NCBI GenBank assembly: GCA_020635255.1
Contig: JACKAC010000001.1
Location: 1,651,501-1,715,500 of the forward strand
Source: Ignavibacteriales bacterium
Lineage (GTDB): Bacteria > Bacteroidota > Ignavibacteria > Tepidaquicellales > Tepidaquicellaceae
Length of the DNA: 64,000 bases
Direction: 5' to 3'
The position numbers were made by a program, and so were the translations under genes. Below, one piece after another: positions 36,991 through 46,891 of the stretch (position 1 is the stretch's first letter; every line of letters starts with the position of its first letter). The notes under the pieces are model-generated. The model was not told where the DNA came from and searched no databases. It was given only the letters and a program-made list of their open reading frames with translations.

Positions 36991-39024
36991 CTATTGAAGC
37001 ATTTCCGGAGAATACTTCATTATCTTTTGCAGGTGACTCTGCGCTGTGACGGTGTCACCCGATTCCATCGCTAAACTATACAAATAATAATGAGCCAGTA
37101 CATTGTAATCATCGACCTGCACCGCTTTTTCCAGGTTCTCGATACCTTTCTGCTTGTCGCCGAGTTTCAGGTACGACTCCCCTATGAACTGATACGGAGT
37201 ACCGAACTGCGGAGGACCTTCATCTATTGTTTTTTGGAATAGAGCGATTGCCTCATTGGTCTTGGTCTTATCCCGTGAGAGGTTCATCCCCCCGGTGTAG
37301 TTATTGATAAAAGATTTTTTGTAGTTTGGATTGTCCGGGAATTTATTCGTATCAGCCTGTACCTCGGCATCGGATTTCCTTTTGTAAACTACATCGGAAA
37401 AGTTTTTGTCTTTGATCGTGAAATACGAAGGGAAATAATAATCCAGGAACTCATTATTTGTAAATAGAGCTCTTTCCGCATAAGCGCTGGGCTTTATTCC
37501 CGTTGAGAAATAAATATAATCAGGGTCGCGCGACATTATATAATCGACGTTATAGTTCCTTTCCTTCCAACCAACAAATCCCTCGGATATTTCGGGTATC
37601 GGCTGAGGATTATGCGCAACTTCCTCATCGGTCAGCCCCAGCATATCGATAATATTCACCTTATCGCCTGCGTAATAAGAAAGCGCACCGATGGTCGTCG
37701 CGCCTACATTGAGCGTCGCGCCTTTCTCTTGTTGCTTCTTATTGAACCACTCACCTGCTATCTGCATCTTCTGCACGAGACCGTTCTCCAATTGCATCTT
37801 TTGGTCTATTGCTTCCTTCTGGTTAGAATAATTATAATACGAATACAGGCAAACGGCTATCAGCACAACCGCCACCGCCCCGGCAGGCTTACCGCCGGTC
37901 ATATTCTGTTTAATGTAAAAATAAACGAGCGTAAGGACTTTTCCGAAAAGAATGAATACAAGCGGTCCTACAAAAAAGAAAAATCTATATAAGGGAAGCA
38001 CGTCACCGCCTATCGAAATGATGTAGATCGTGTAAAGAAAATACATCATAAATATCAGGAGCGTTTGCGAGAATATCTCTTTTCGTTTGAATAAAACCAG
38101 GGGCGAGATAAATGCGATACCCCACAACAGGTACCCGGATGTAAAATCCCAGAAATACCCCCATCCTGTTTCAAGGTACACTGCCGAAAAGCCTGTCTTT
38201 GCATAGAAGGTATTCGGGAATGGGTAGCCGTAATATGCCAAACGGAAAAGCATGAACAATATCATGGGAAGAACATATACGCTGTATGTAAGCAGGTTGT
38301 CCTTAGACAAAAGTGATTTTATTGCACCGCCTTTGTCCTTGCGGAAAGCCATGATGATCTTATGAAGGATGATTATACCGAAAACATACATTCCCTCCGG
38401 GCGTGTTAGCGACGCCAGGAATAAAGCAACGGGATATGTAAAGACTACACCCGGTTTATCCATGTCGCGCAGGTAATAATAGATACCAAGAAAAGAAAGT
38501 GCCACGAACATGGACGTTTCCATACCGCTGATAGACCAGTACTGGAATGCCCCGACGAATGCAGTGAGTATCACCGGGATCAGATCGAGGAGTTTAGCGG
38601 AGTTACCGCCGGAAACTGCCGGTGTCTTCGATTTCTTTGACGTTTTTGCTTCATCTTTAAGGCGGATCAGTACCGATATCTTAAATGTCATAATGAGTGT
38701 CATCACGCCAAAACCAACACTCAGATATTGTGAGATGTCGATTATATTCATTCCTAGCAAAGCAAAAAGACTCAGCAATAACAGCCAGAGAAAGTTAGTG
38801 TATCCCTCGACTTTCTCGCCTATGTTAAATACAAGCCCGTTACCGTGTATGAAGTTTTCCACGTAACGGAATGTGATAAACGCGTCGTCCTGTACGAATT
38901 TTGTCTGGAAGCAGAAATAAACGAAGATAGCGCATATCAGCCCCAGCAAAATATATACCGTGTTGTTATCATTTGTTGTTTTTGCTGTATGTGTAACCGT
39001 CTTTGCCGTTTTGCTCTTTGCCAT
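36991..39024 (-). CDS. GT-C-type membrane glycosyltransferase with C-terminal TPR
   Basis: 677 residues. About twelve membrane helices span residues 25-410. The first loop DDAFITFRYVENFIHGNGLVFN followed by GEKVEGYTNFLWLLL carries the acidic DD pair that binds the polyprenyl-phosphate sugar in GT-C enzymes such as ArnT/AftB-like proteins. The soluble C-terminal part ends with TPR-like repeats (PYQFIGESYLKLGDKQKGIE, VDDYNVLAHYYLYSLAMESG). It probably transfers a lipid-linked sugar on the periplasmic side. It lies between the DUF2723 gene and the GT9 gene, suggesting a common envelope glycan or protein glycosylation task. Confidence 0.85.
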   Translation of the reverse strand: MAKSKTAKTVTHTAKTTNDNNTVYILLGLICAIFVYFCFQTKFVQDDAFITFRYVENFIHGNGLVFNIGEKVEGYTNFLWLLLLSLFALLGMNIIDISQYLSVGFGVMTLIMTFKISVLIRLKDEAKTSKKSKTPAVSGGNSAKLLDLIPVILTAFVGAFQYWSISGMETSMFVALSFLGIYYYLRDMDKPGVVFTYPVALFLASLTRPEGMYVFGIIILHKIIMAFRKDKGGAIKSLLSKDNLLTYSVYVLPMILFMLFRLAYYGYPFPNTFYAKTGFSAVYLETGWGYFWDFTSGYLLWGIAFISPLVLFKRKEIFSQTLLIFMMYFLYTIYIISIGGDVLPLYRFFFFVGPLVFILFGKVLTLVYFYIKQNMTGGKPAGAVAVVLIAVCLYSYYNYSNQKEAIDQKMQLENGLVQKMQIAGEWFNKKQQEKGATLNVGATTIGALSYYAGDKVNIIDMLGLTDEEVAHNPQPIPEISEGFVGWKERNYNVDYIMSRDPDYIYFSTGIKPSAYAERALFTNNEFLDYYFPSYFTIKDKNFSDVVYKRKSDAEVQADTNKFPDNPNYKKSFINNYTGGMNLSRDKTKTNEAIALFQKTIDEGPPQFGTPYQFIGESYLKLGDKQKGIENLEKAVQVDDYNVLAHYYLYSLAMESGDTVTAQSHLQKIMKYSPEMLQ

Positions 39025-39039
39025 TATCCTGTATTAAAA

Positions 39040-39067
39040 AATAATCCCGACGTGCGCCGGGATTATT
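39040..39067 (-). terminator. Intrinsic terminator hairpin between two co-directional genes
   Basis: AATAATCCCG pairs perfectly with CGGGATTATT around ACGTGCGC, with a T-run on the minus strand. It follows the DUF2723 gene and ends only 16 bases before the start of the GT-C gene, leaving no space for a separate promoter. Confidence 0.85.
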
Positions 39068-39102
39068 ATTATATCATTATTTAATTATGATCGCCAATCA
39101 AT

Positions 39103-41796
39103 TTACTTTGTAGTATCGGTTTTTGTTGTATCAGGCGTCAAACTTCCGCCGCTCATTTTTCTCTGTACGTCCTGTATCTTTTGGGCAACAGACTGATCCT
39201 GCGGGTTCATTGCCTGAACACGCTGTAATATCTCGAGCTCGGCTCTGTAATCACCCAATCCATCATAAAGATCGATGAGTATTATATACGGATTGAACGA
39301 TCCCCGCATATTGGCCGGATTTTCCTGCATATCTTTGTTAGCTCCTTCGATTGCCTGTCCCGCCCATTGCTTAAACTCCGTTTCATTACCCATCCTGAAA
39401 TACATCATCGCTACCTCGTACTTCAGCCTGTAATCCATCGGGATAACATCCTGCGGGATCCTCTTTTCCATCTCAGCGACAACAGACGTTACTTCCGGCT
39501 GTGTAGCAGGATTCTTTGAGTATGCCAGCGCGAGCCTTAGGAATAGTGACCTGTAGGTCTGTATCATTCGCTCGGCATCCTGGTTATAGAATATGTTCTT
39601 ATCATCCAGACCCTTGAATATGAATCCGTAATGCGGATCCGGGTAAGGTTTATCCGGCTGGTCAAACAAGCACTCGTGCATCACTTTCTCGTTGACCGCT
39701 AATCCTATTTCATCGGTGGCTTTATATGGAACGATCTTTTGGAGCATTCCCTGCGTAATAAGATACTCATTTAAACCAATGTAGTTATCTTCCGTCACCG
39801 TAAGCGAGAAGTAGATCGGTCTTTTCCAGTTATTAGCTCTTATAATATCATATACAATAATATCATTTACCTTAATTGCAGTTACGACCTGGTTGCCCTG
39901 TCTCTGCCTGATCGTCGGAGGCATAACAAAATCTATCTGTGTTGGGAGGTCGGGTCTGTTCTGCATCGAATCCGGGTAAGCCGTCTTCGGTACCTCGAGC
40001 GACATCATCTTATTGTCCGGCCATTGTGAAGGAAGCAGTTTATCTATCTGCTCATCGGTCATTGTCATGGGTACCGGCAGTGAGCCGTACGGACGTGAAT
40101 TTTTCAACTGCTTAATGTACCACGGTGTCTGACCGAGCGAAAGGTTAACAACCCTTACGTCCTGGCGTATACCGTAAACTGCCTGTATACACCATATCGG
40201 GAATGTGTCGTTATCACCGTTCGTAAATATTATAGCGTCCTTCTCGGCGCTCTGCAGAATATTATAGGCATAATTATACGGGAAGTAGTTGTCGCTTCTA
40301 TCGAGATAATGATAGTTCACCCGGAACATATTTATAGGTGCCGCTACCAACCCTATAATAACGACAGTACTTGCTATCGCCATACTTGGCTTTCCGTTCT
40401 TTATCCAATCCGAGAGCTGGTCTATCAATGCGACAACGCCGAAGCCTATCCACATCGCAAAGACCATAAACGCCCCGACATAAAAGTAATCCCTCTCTCT
40501 CGGCTGCGGGTCCTGCTGATTCTGGTAAAGGGCGGTAACCACACCCATCACCAGGAACATGACGAGGAAGACGAAAGCCAGCTTCCAGTCCTTTTTAAAT
40601 TGGTAAAAGACTCCTATTAGCCCCAGTATAAATGGTATCGCAAAAAACTTACTGAAATCAACTCCATCACCCTGGTTGTATCCTTCCCTTCCAATGAATT
40701 GCCAGAAGAGGTACCTGTTAAACATTTCATTTATCTGGTATCTCCACATAAAATCCATATCACTGGTGTATAACTGCCATGTTCTCGTATGCTGAGGCTC
40801 CTGCGAATATCTTCTCGGCAGGAATAACGGCTGTTGTCCGTACTGCTCACGATTGAGATATGAGATCAGCTTTTCGATGTTGTCAGGCTGGTTCTCATCG
40901 ATCGGCATGTCGGGAATTCCCGATCTTAGGACTACAGATGTATATGTAGAATAACCAAGGATTATTAAGAATATGGACATAGCGGCAAGATTAAGTACCG
41001 CTGATTTCTTTTGTATGGAAATATATATTCCCGCGATAAGCGCGCCAAATATCAATACTACGGCAAATACTCCCAACGAATCTATTAACTGCGGGATCTT
41101 TTTAACTATAAACGGATAAACTATAAAGAAAGCTACTGCAGAACCTACAAGCGCAAACAATAATGTTTTCTTAGTATACTCATATCTTCTAAAGTAAAAT
41201 ATTAAACCTGCGACTATAATACATTGTACTACAAGGAGGTGAATACCTATGGATAAACCAACCACGTAAGCCATGATAAGCAAATACTTGTCGCTTCCCT
41301 TTTCGTCCGCCTTTTCCCACCAGACCATAAGCAGGTAAATACATAAGGCTATGAGGAAAGTACCAAAGCCGTAAACTTCCGTTTCAAGAGCATTGAACCA
41401 AAATGTATCACTAAAAGCCAGGGCTAACGCGCCGATAGCCGAACCCCCGCAAACTGTAATAATATCAAATGTTGTTTTTGGGACTCCTCTCCAGTTTTTA
41501 ATGGCTATGACGGATATCATATATAATAAACCGACCGTTCCGGCGCTGGAAAGCGCAGATAAGTAGTTCATTCTTAGACCGATATCCGCGGCAGATGGTA
41601 TCATCATAAAGAGCTTACCCACCAAAATAAAGAATGGTCCACCGGGAGGATGCGGTACGCCTACGGTATAGGCACACGCTATAAATTCACCGCAGTCCCA
41701 GAAGGAAAATGTTGGCTGAACGGTAATTATATACGTAATCGCAGCAACAAGGAAAACGAACGAAGCCGTTACCCTGTTTGAAAGTTTAAAATCCAT
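39103..41796 (-). CDS. DUF2723 membrane protein (GT-C-like, protein O-mannosyltransferase-related)
   Basis: 897 residues. The N-terminal half has about a dozen helices and the family hallmark TFSFWDCGEFIACAYTVGVP HPPG near residues 29-52, where the D and E are likely catalytic. The C-terminal half is soluble: a domain with IFTNGDNDTFPIWCIQAVYG and then TPR-like repeats. Members occur mainly in Bacteroidota and relatives and are thought to glycosylate exported proteins or lipids. It starts the DUF2723 / GT-C / GT9 group. Confidence 0.92.
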   Translation of the reverse strand: MDFKLSNRVTASFVFLVAAITYIITVQPTFSFWDCGEFIACAYTVGVPHPPGGPFFILVGKLFMMIPSAADIGLRMNYLSALSSAGTVGLLYMISVIAIKNWRGVPKTTFDIITVCGGSAIGALALAFSDTFWFNALETEVYGFGTFLIALCIYLLMVWWEKADEKGSDKYLLIMAYVVGLSIGIHLLVVQCIIVAGLIFYFRRYEYTKKTLLFALVGSAVAFFIVYPFIVKKIPQLIDSLGVFAVVLIFGALIAGIYISIQKKSAVLNLAAMSIFLIILGYSTYTSVVLRSGIPDMPIDENQPDNIEKLISYLNREQYGQQPLFLPRRYSQEPQHTRTWQLYTSDMDFMWRYQINEMFNRYLFWQFIGREGYNQGDGVDFSKFFAIPFILGLIGVFYQFKKDWKLAFVFLVMFLVMGVVTALYQNQQDPQPRERDYFYVGAFMVFAMWIGFGVVALIDQLSDWIKNGKPSMAIASTVVIIGLVAAPINMFRVNYHYLDRSDNYFPYNYAYNILQSAEKDAIIFTNGDNDTFPIWCIQAVYGIRQDVRVVNLSLGQTPWYIKQLKNSRPYGSLPVPMTMTDEQIDKLLPSQWPDNKMMSLEVPKTAYPDSMQNRPDLPTQIDFVMPPTIRQRQGNQVVTAIKVNDIIVYDIIRANNWKRPIYFSLTVTEDNYIGLNEYLITQGMLQKIVPYKATDEIGLAVNEKVMHECLFDQPDKPYPDPHYGFIFKGLDDKNIFYNQDAERMIQTYRSLFLRLALAYSKNPATQPEVTSVVAEMEKRIPQDVIPMDYRLKYEVAMMYFRMGNETEFKQWAGQAIEGANKDMQENPANMRGSFNPYIILIDLYDGLGDYRAELEILQRVQAMNPQDQSVAQKIQDVQRKMSGGSLTPDTTKTDTTK

Positions 41797-41895
41797 TTAT
41801 AGTTGAAATAGGTTTAAAATACAAGCTTCAAATTACCTTAAATAGTAGTTTATTTCAAGATATAAGACTATATCGCAATGTAATGTAATTCAACA

Positions 41896-41934
41896 AAAAA
41901 GAGCTATTCTCATGATGAAAATAGCCCCTTTTGT
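41896..41934 (-). terminator. Terminator of tig-clpP
   Basis: GCTATTCTCAT pairs with ATGAAAATAGC with one mismatch; the minus strand then runs into TCTTTTTT. It follows the clpP stop by about 25 bases. Confidence 0.8.
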
Positions 41935-41958
41935 TATCATAACCTTTAGAGTTTCTTA

Positions 41959-42633
41959 CTAATTCTCAGGTTTATGCCTTTTTTCGAATATATGGTCGAT
42001 TAAGCCGTAATCCTTGGCTTCTTCGGCGGTCATATATTTGTCTCTTTCCGCATCTTTGGATATTTCCTCGTATGAACGTCCTGAATGATTAGCTATGATC
42101 TTATATAGTGTTTCTCTTGTCTTTTCCATTTCTTTCGCGTGAATAAGAATGTCCGTGGTCTGTCCCTGCAATCCGCCTGCCCATGGCTGGTGCATAAGAA
42201 TCTTAGAATGAGTAAGCGCGATCCTCTTTCCTGCGGCTCCGCCGGTAAGCAAGAGCTGTCCCATAGATGCCGCCAATCCGACGCAGATAGTAGAAACGTC
42301 CGGCTTCACATACTGCATTGTGTCATAAATACCGAGCCCGGCAGTTACGCTGCCGCCCGGTGAATTTATATAAAGCATAATGTCCTTATCGGGATCTTCC
42401 GATTCGAGGAACAATAGCTGAGCAACGATAAGCGAAGCGATCTCATCATAAACGGCATTTCCTAAAAAGATGATCCTTTCTTTTAGAAGACGCGAATAAA
42501 TGTCATAGCTTCTTTCTCCGCGCGCAGTTTGTTCCACAACGATCGGAACAAGCTGATTGAATGTGTTGCCAACGCGATCCAGTCCGTCATGTATCCTGTC
42601 CTGATTGTTTTTGATAATATCTGTGTAGTTCAT
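41959..42633 (-). CDS. clpP: ATP-dependent Clp protease proteolytic subunit
   Basis: 224 residues. The catalytic triad can be placed at Ser123 (GLAASMGQ), His148 (ILMHQP) and Asp198 (ERDKYM). [14 protein letters not shown] near residue 45 and [20 protein letters not shown] are family hallmarks; the usual Ala after SMG is Gln here. Fourteen copies form the barrel that degrades proteins delivered by ClpX or ClpA. It follows tig by 18 bases, the usual order tig-clpP; clpX is not in the window. Confidence 0.97.
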   Translation of the reverse strand: MNYTDIIKNNQDRIHDGLDRVGNTFNQLVPIVVEQTARGERSYDIYSRLLKERIIFLGNAVYDEIASLIVAQLLFLESEDPDKDIMLYINSPGGSVTAGLGIYDTMQYVKPDVSTICVGLAASMGQLLLTGGAAGKRIALTHSKILMHQPWAGGLQGQTTDILIHAKEMEKTRETLYKIIANHSGRSYEEISKDAERDKYMTAEEAKDYGLIDHIFEKRHKPEN

Positions 42634-42651
42634 ATTTATATAATTAAGTTT

Positions 42652-43944
42652 TTAATGTTCGTGCTGATGAGTGTGAGGCTCGAATTTCTTTACTTCTTCC
42701 TCTTCTGTTATATTTGAATTCTTTTCAAGGAAGTCCAGAACCTTCCTGCTAATGATGCTTGATCTAATATCGTTATTTTCCTTATACACTTCTACGAGTT
42801 TATCGGCAGGAATGTTAAACCTAGCGGAATTTTCTTCAGCGAGCTCCATATAGTCACTATCCTCAGCTGTAATATTCTCCATTTCAGCCAGCTTTTCCCT
42901 TATCAGGAACCACTTCGCCTGGAATATCGCGTCCGCCTTACGTGATTTATTAAATTCATCCAGTTGCTCGGGAGTGAGTTCGTAATTTTTCGGTAGCTGT
43001 TTTTTGTAATCCTCGAGAATGGATTTTAGTATAGCTTCCGTGAATGTATCCGGGATTGTGATGTCATTGTTCTTTACAACTTCGCTGATGAGGTCATTAC
43101 GCAAATGCTGTTCACCGTGGTCATTATATATCTTCGCAAGTTCTCCCCTGATAGCTTCCCTGAATTCTTCTTCGGTCTTTACGTCTTCTTTACCCGTTAT
43201 CTTTTTAAAGAACTCTTCATTCATTTCTGGGTAGATCATCTTTTCAACTTTGGTAGCCGATAGTTTCACCTTTTGAGGATTGCCGTCTTTGGTCTTTGTA
43301 TTTACTATCCTGTCCTCACCTTCTTTTATTCCCTCGAGCGCGGATTTAAATTCAGGTAAAAGATCTTTATTACCAAGATAGAGTTTTACATCCTTTTGTC
43401 CCTGACCTATTATGATATTGCCGGCATCATCGAGCGTCTGCACATCCGCTGTTACAACGTAATCGTCGTCGAGCGCTTCGGCATCCATAGCCAGCTCGGC
43501 GTTATTAAGTTTATGGTAATTGACTTCCTCATCCACGAGCGAATCATCGATAACATATTTCTTTTTTGTAAGATCGAACCCTTTATAATTTTCCAGCTTT
43601 ACTTCCGGCTTTACTTCAAACTCTACCTTAAAAGTGAACTTTTCTTTCGGCAGATAATCGAGGTCGGTCATCTTTCCATGCCCGATCATATCGACATCAT
43701 TATCCATCATATATTTGGAAAAGACCTCGTTTGCTATATCTTCGAGTGAAGTATATTCTATGCTTTCACCAAATCTCTTTTTTATCATAGAAATAGGCGC
43801 TTTCCCTTTCCTGAATCCGGGGATCACTGCCTTTTCCCTGTATTTTTCTATTGCCTTGTCAAAATAAGGAGTTAATTCATCATACCCGAGGACGGCTTCA
43901 AATTCCCTTTTACAGCCCTCAAGCTCTTTAATGTTGGTTTCCAA
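42652..43944 (-). CDS. tig: Trigger factor chaperone
   Basis: 430 residues. The ribosome-docking loop GFRKGKAP is at 43-50. The middle peptidyl-prolyl isomerase domain is poorly conserved, as in many Bacteroidota-side trigger factors (DDDYVVTADVQTLDDAGNII), and the helical substrate-cradling C-terminus follows. The C-terminal tail is rich in Glu and His (HTHQHEH). It meets new chains at the ribosome exit. First gene of tig-clpP. Confidence 0.95.
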   Translation of the reverse strand: METNIKELEGCKREFEAVLGYDELTPYFDKAIEKYREKAVIPGFRKGKAPISMIKKRFGESIEYTSLEDIANEVFSKYMMDNDVDMIGHGKMTDLDYLPKEKFTFKVEFEVKPEVKLENYKGFDLTKKKYVIDDSLVDEEVNYHKLNNAELAMDAEALDDDYVVTADVQTLDDAGNIIIGQGQKDVKLYLGNKDLLPEFKSALEGIKEGEDRIVNTKTKDGNPQKVKLSATKVEKMIYPEMNEEFFKKITGKEDVKTEEEFREAIRGELAKIYNDHGEQHLRNDLISEVVKNNDITIPDTFTEAILKSILEDYKKQLPKNYELTPEQLDEFNKSRKADAIFQAKWFLIREKLAEMENITAEDSDYMELAEENSARFNIPADKLVEVYKENNDIRSSIISRKVLDFLEKNSNITEEEEVKKFEPHTHQHEH

Positions 43945-44094
43945 TACTAGAATTTTTTTGTTTAAACCACTAAATTATTCTAATTATTCCCAAAACTCAA
44001 TTCCATTATAACTGCATTAGGGATGTAGCAATTGCGTGAAAACAGAACTTTTTCATTTAAAATAAGGTTCGAATAGTATATAATTTATATACAC

Positions 44095-44283
44095 ATGAAG
44101 GCGAGAACTAATATATCAAAACACACTCCGGAAAATAAAAAGACCGTATGCGAAGTATGCAGGACAGAAGTCCACTACGTATTCGTACACGGTCATTATC
44201 AATGTCCTAACTGCAAACAGGTTATAGTCACATGCTGTGAAGCAGGAGAAAATAACTGCGCAGATAACACAAAGAACAATTAA
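44095..44283 (+). CDS. Small cysteine-rich zinc-ribbon protein
   Basis: 62 residues. CEVC at 19-22 and CPNC about 18 residues later form a zinc-ribbon pair, followed by TCCEAGENNCAD. The pattern (VCRTEVHYVFVHGHYQCPNC) is compact and coding-like, and there is a basic, Asn-rich frame around it. I do not know a function; small zinc-ribbon proteins often bind RNA, DNA or another protein. It ends 2 bases from the convergent gene at 44286. Confidence 0.7.
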   Translation: MKARTNISKHTPENKKTVCEVCRTEVHYVFVHGHYQCPNCKQVIVTCCEAGENNCADNTKNN

Positions 44284-44285
44284 AC

Positions 44286-45146
44286 TTACTTGTTTTTACA
44301 CTGGACTTTACAGGTGCAATTGCCGTCGTCATCATTAGTTTTTACGACGATAAAACTAACACCGTTTTTGGTCTGTGTATTTACGATCACATTCGAACTG
44401 CTTTGAGATGTCCCGCTATTCTTTTTGGTTTCCTTTGCGTCAGGGATGAAATTAATAGTTCCGTCGATTATCGTCGGCTGTTGAAAAACTTCCCCGTTTG
44501 GTTTAGACGAAGTCTGTTTTTCGGTCTTCTTATTACCGGCATCAGTCTTTTTATTAAACTTAAGCTTACCGGTCATAATATCACCTTCACCAAGATAAAC
44601 TGCGGCTTTAGCCTTTGAGTAAATTTTTGTGGTCTTTGTTTTAACCTTTGTCTCAAGGCTGTGAGAATTTTCACCCTGTGTCCAGGCAATTGCAGGACGG
44701 TCGAGTTCTTCATTGTTTTCAGAACTCATTTCAAACTCATTTCCGGTTTCAACGAGCTCATGTAATGACGTAACAACTTCATTATCGGACTTTTTTAGAA
44801 GGTCCATTGCGTCACTGAATTCGAGATTACTTATATCAGAGCTGGATGCTAATTCCTTTTCCTCTAAAGTAAGCTCAACGTTAAAGCTATTGTGGTCCGG
44901 ATGGCTTTCCCTGATCTTATAGCGAACGGGTTTGTTGCTATTTTGTTCAGAGACATTCTTTTCACCCTTACTATCGGCTTTCGAAAATACTACGCTAATT
45001 TCGCTTTTGTCCTTCCCTGTATTACTTTCGATGAGACCGAACTGCGGGGCAAATTTTTCAATCGAATCTGCTCCTGCTAAGTAGTAAACTAAACCAGCCA
45101 GCAAGGCAATAATCATCGAGGTCAGCAAGTTGTTTTTGTCTTTCAT
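44286..45146 (-). CDS. Hypothetical membrane-anchored protein with low-complexity ectodomain
   Basis: 286 residues. A short basic N-terminus and one membrane helix (about 8-28, LLTSMIIALLAGLVYYLAGA) anchor a long, hydrophilic, Ser/Lys/Glu/Asn-rich region with little predicted fold. The last 20 residues (DDDGNCTCKVQCKNK) carry three cysteines. No family recognised. The reading frame is free of stops over 860 bases in an AT-rich context, and the codon pattern looks real. It converges on the zinc-ribbon gene. Confidence 0.65.
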   Translation of the reverse strand: MKDKNNLLTSMIIALLAGLVYYLAGADSIEKFAPQFGLIESNTGKDKSEISVVFSKADSKGEKNVSEQNSNKPVRYKIRESHPDHNSFNVELTLEEKELASSSDISNLEFSDAMDLLKKSDNEVVTSLHELVETGNEFEMSSENNEELDRPAIAWTQGENSHSLETKVKTKTTKIYSKAKAAVYLGEGDIMTGKLKFNKKTDAGNKKTEKQTSSKPNGEVFQQPTIIDGTINFIPDAKETKKNSGTSQSSSNVIVNTQTKNGVSFIVVKTNDDDGNCTCKVQCKNK

Positions 45147-45430
45147 GGCTGTGGTTTTGGATTAGTAAATATACTATTAATATAACTATAAATATGAAAT
45201 ATAAAAATCTTTTTTGTAATAAAAATTGTGAGGGTGTTGGTAATTTTAGTAGCAACATTATTGTACGAGAACAAACTAAAAAAAGTTACGTAAAAAAATT
45301 ACAATACCTTCTATATAGTTTGACACAGAAAAAATGCTACTGTGACAATAAAAATTAAACAATTTGTATTAAATAATTATGAACCGCGTAGCTGAATTGA
45401 ATGAAAATTATAATTAGTTTAATTTAATCT
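45147..45430. other. AT-rich intergenic stretch
   Basis: About 280 bases between divergent genes. It should hold promoters for both sides, but I cannot fix one with confidence. No RNA or repeat was seen. Confidence 0.4.
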
Positions 45431-45868
45431 ATGCTAAAGAGTCTGGAAATCAAACATTTCTTAAAAATTGCTTTTTTTATCCCGGTAGTAATATATATGT
45501 CCGGATGCGGTAGACCGGACCCATCAGAGTGGTACAGCTACCGGAATAGGGACAGGCATCCGGTATCCGTCAGAGTAGTTTCAGCTGAGATATTGCCCGG
45601 AAACGAGACCAAAGACAAGATCCAATTAAAAGTGGAATGGAGAAATGATGATAAAGAGAAGATCAAAATCAACGATGAGTATTTTAGCCTGAATGTCTCC
45701 GGAGTGAAATTACCGCCGGAAACATTCGAGGATATCGAACTCGACCCGGGGCAGACCGTCGAAAAGGTATATGATTTTCTTGTTGTGAAGTCTTTTGTAG
45801 ATAAGGCAAAATACAAATTGACCCTGGAGGATTACGTAGAGTTTTCAGTTTACCCGGAAAGGAAATAA
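45431..45868 (+). CDS. Hypothetical lipoprotein
   Basis: 145 residues. The signal peptide ends in lipobox YMSGC with the lipid cysteine at 26. The mature part (about 110 residues) looks like a single beta-sandwich: HPVSVRVVSAEIL, KIQLKVEWRNDDKEKI, DPGQTVEKVYDFLV. This resembles DUF4352-type folds, but only in strand pattern. It is followed 8 bases later by a small integral membrane protein gene; the two probably form an operon. Confidence 0.72.
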   Translation: MLKSLEIKHFLKIAFFIPVVIYMSGCGRPDPSEWYSYRNRDRHPVSVRVVSAEILPGNETKDKIQLKVEWRNDDKEKIKINDEYFSLNVSGVKLPPETFEDIELDPGQTVEKVYDFLVVKSFVDKAKYKLTLEDYVEFSVYPERK

Positions 45869-45876
45869 TTCCGCTA

Positions 45877-46245
45877 ATGAAGCAGGCATTTCGTTACATC
45901 ACACTTTTGCTGGGATTTGCTCTGGGAATTTATTTGATCATCATTAATTACGAAAACCCGGGTCATCTCGTAATGCAGATAGCAGTGATGTTACTCTGGT
46001 TGATACTCCCCTTTTACATTTTCTTCTTTATTTCATCGAGGAATGAAAATCAATATTATATAATCATTCCATCTATCTTACTTTTACTTTTATATGCCTA
46101 CATTACATACGACTACCTGACCTCCGAAAGCTCTACATCCGCGCTGGGTCTTGCGGTCGCACCGTTCCTGGGGATTCTAATTTTAGGAGTTGGGTATTTG
46201 ACAGCCTGGGTTGTAACGTTAATTGTAAAAAAGGAAATCTCTTAA
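45877..46245 (+). CDS. Hypothetical four-helix membrane protein
   Basis: 122 residues, four membrane helices at about 5-22, 32-52, 60-78 and 90-115, short polar ends and few conserved polar residues. No family recognised. It follows the lipoprotein gene by 8 bases. Confidence 0.65.
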   Translation: MKQAFRYITLLLGFALGIYLIIINYENPGHLVMQIAVMLLWLILPFYIFFFISSRNENQYYIIIPSILLLLLYAYITYDYLTSESSTSALGLAVAPFLGILILGVGYLTAWVVTLIVKKEIS

Positions 46246-46306
46246 AAATCCGATATTTTTAATATTTATAATTATTATATTATAGCTAGAAATAAAAGGG
46301 AGAATC

Positions 46307-46765
46307 ATGAAGAAGATAATTTTCACATTAGCTTTCGTAATCGGCGCCTCCTGTGCATACTCGCAAAATATTCCCGAGGAATCCGTTCCTTCACCTGTAA
46401 AAGATAATCTATACGCAAACTATAAAGCTAACAACGTAACCTGGGAGCTCGAGAATGAAGTTTACGAAGCAGAATACCTGGAGAACGGAATGGAGAAAAG
46501 CATTCACTTGAATGCAACGGGCGACATTATCGCTGTAGAAACACATATCGATCCACATAACCTGCCGGAAGGTTCTCTCACCTATATAAATGATAATTAT
46601 CCCGGATCGAGCATTAACGAGGCTGAGTATATCGAGATCCATTCGGGGAATTTCTACGGTGTGGAACTTACTCATAACGGCACAAATATAGAACTCCTAT
46701 TCGATGAGCGGGGAAATTTCATGCAGAGGAATGATCCGGATGATAATGGAGAGAACGAGGATTAG
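46307..46765 (+). CDS. Secreted PepSY-like protein
   Basis: 152 residues. A signal peptide ends at ASCAYSQ (about residue 19). The rest carries two PepSY-like repeats (VPSPVKDNLYANYKANNVTW with VYEAEYLENGMEKSIHLNAT, then YINDNYPGSSINEAEYIEIH with VELTHNGTNIELLFDERGNF), as in the BLIP-like putative periplasmic proteins of Bacteroidota. Likely a small periplasmic binding or inhibitor protein. A ribosome site AAAGGGAGAA precedes the ATG and a strong terminator follows. Confidence 0.82.
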   Translation: MKKIIFTLAFVIGASCAYSQNIPEESVPSPVKDNLYANYKANNVTWELENEVYEAEYLENGMEKSIHLNATGDIIAVETHIDPHNLPEGSLTYINDNYPGSSINEAEYIEIHSGNFYGVELTHNGTNIELLFDERGNFMQRNDPDDNGENED

Positions 46766-46788
46766 GCGGTCTTAATTACCTACAATTT

Positions 46789-46817
46789 TAAAGCGGACTT
46801 ATGTTCCGCTTTTTTTA
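46789..46817 (+). terminator. Intrinsic terminator of the PepSY-like gene
   Basis: AAAGCGGA pairs with TCCGCTTT around CTTATGT, then a run of seven T. Confidence 0.9.
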
Positions 46818-46891
46818 TGTGCAACTATTGCTTCTAAATACTAATTATTTTATATTTATATACTGCAACATCTAAAAAATTAGATATTTCT

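Noticed and set aside
45058..45258. 66-codon minus-strand frame
   Set aside because: It overlaps the start of the anchored protein gene at 44286-45146 in another frame and its AT-rich leader; no coding support.
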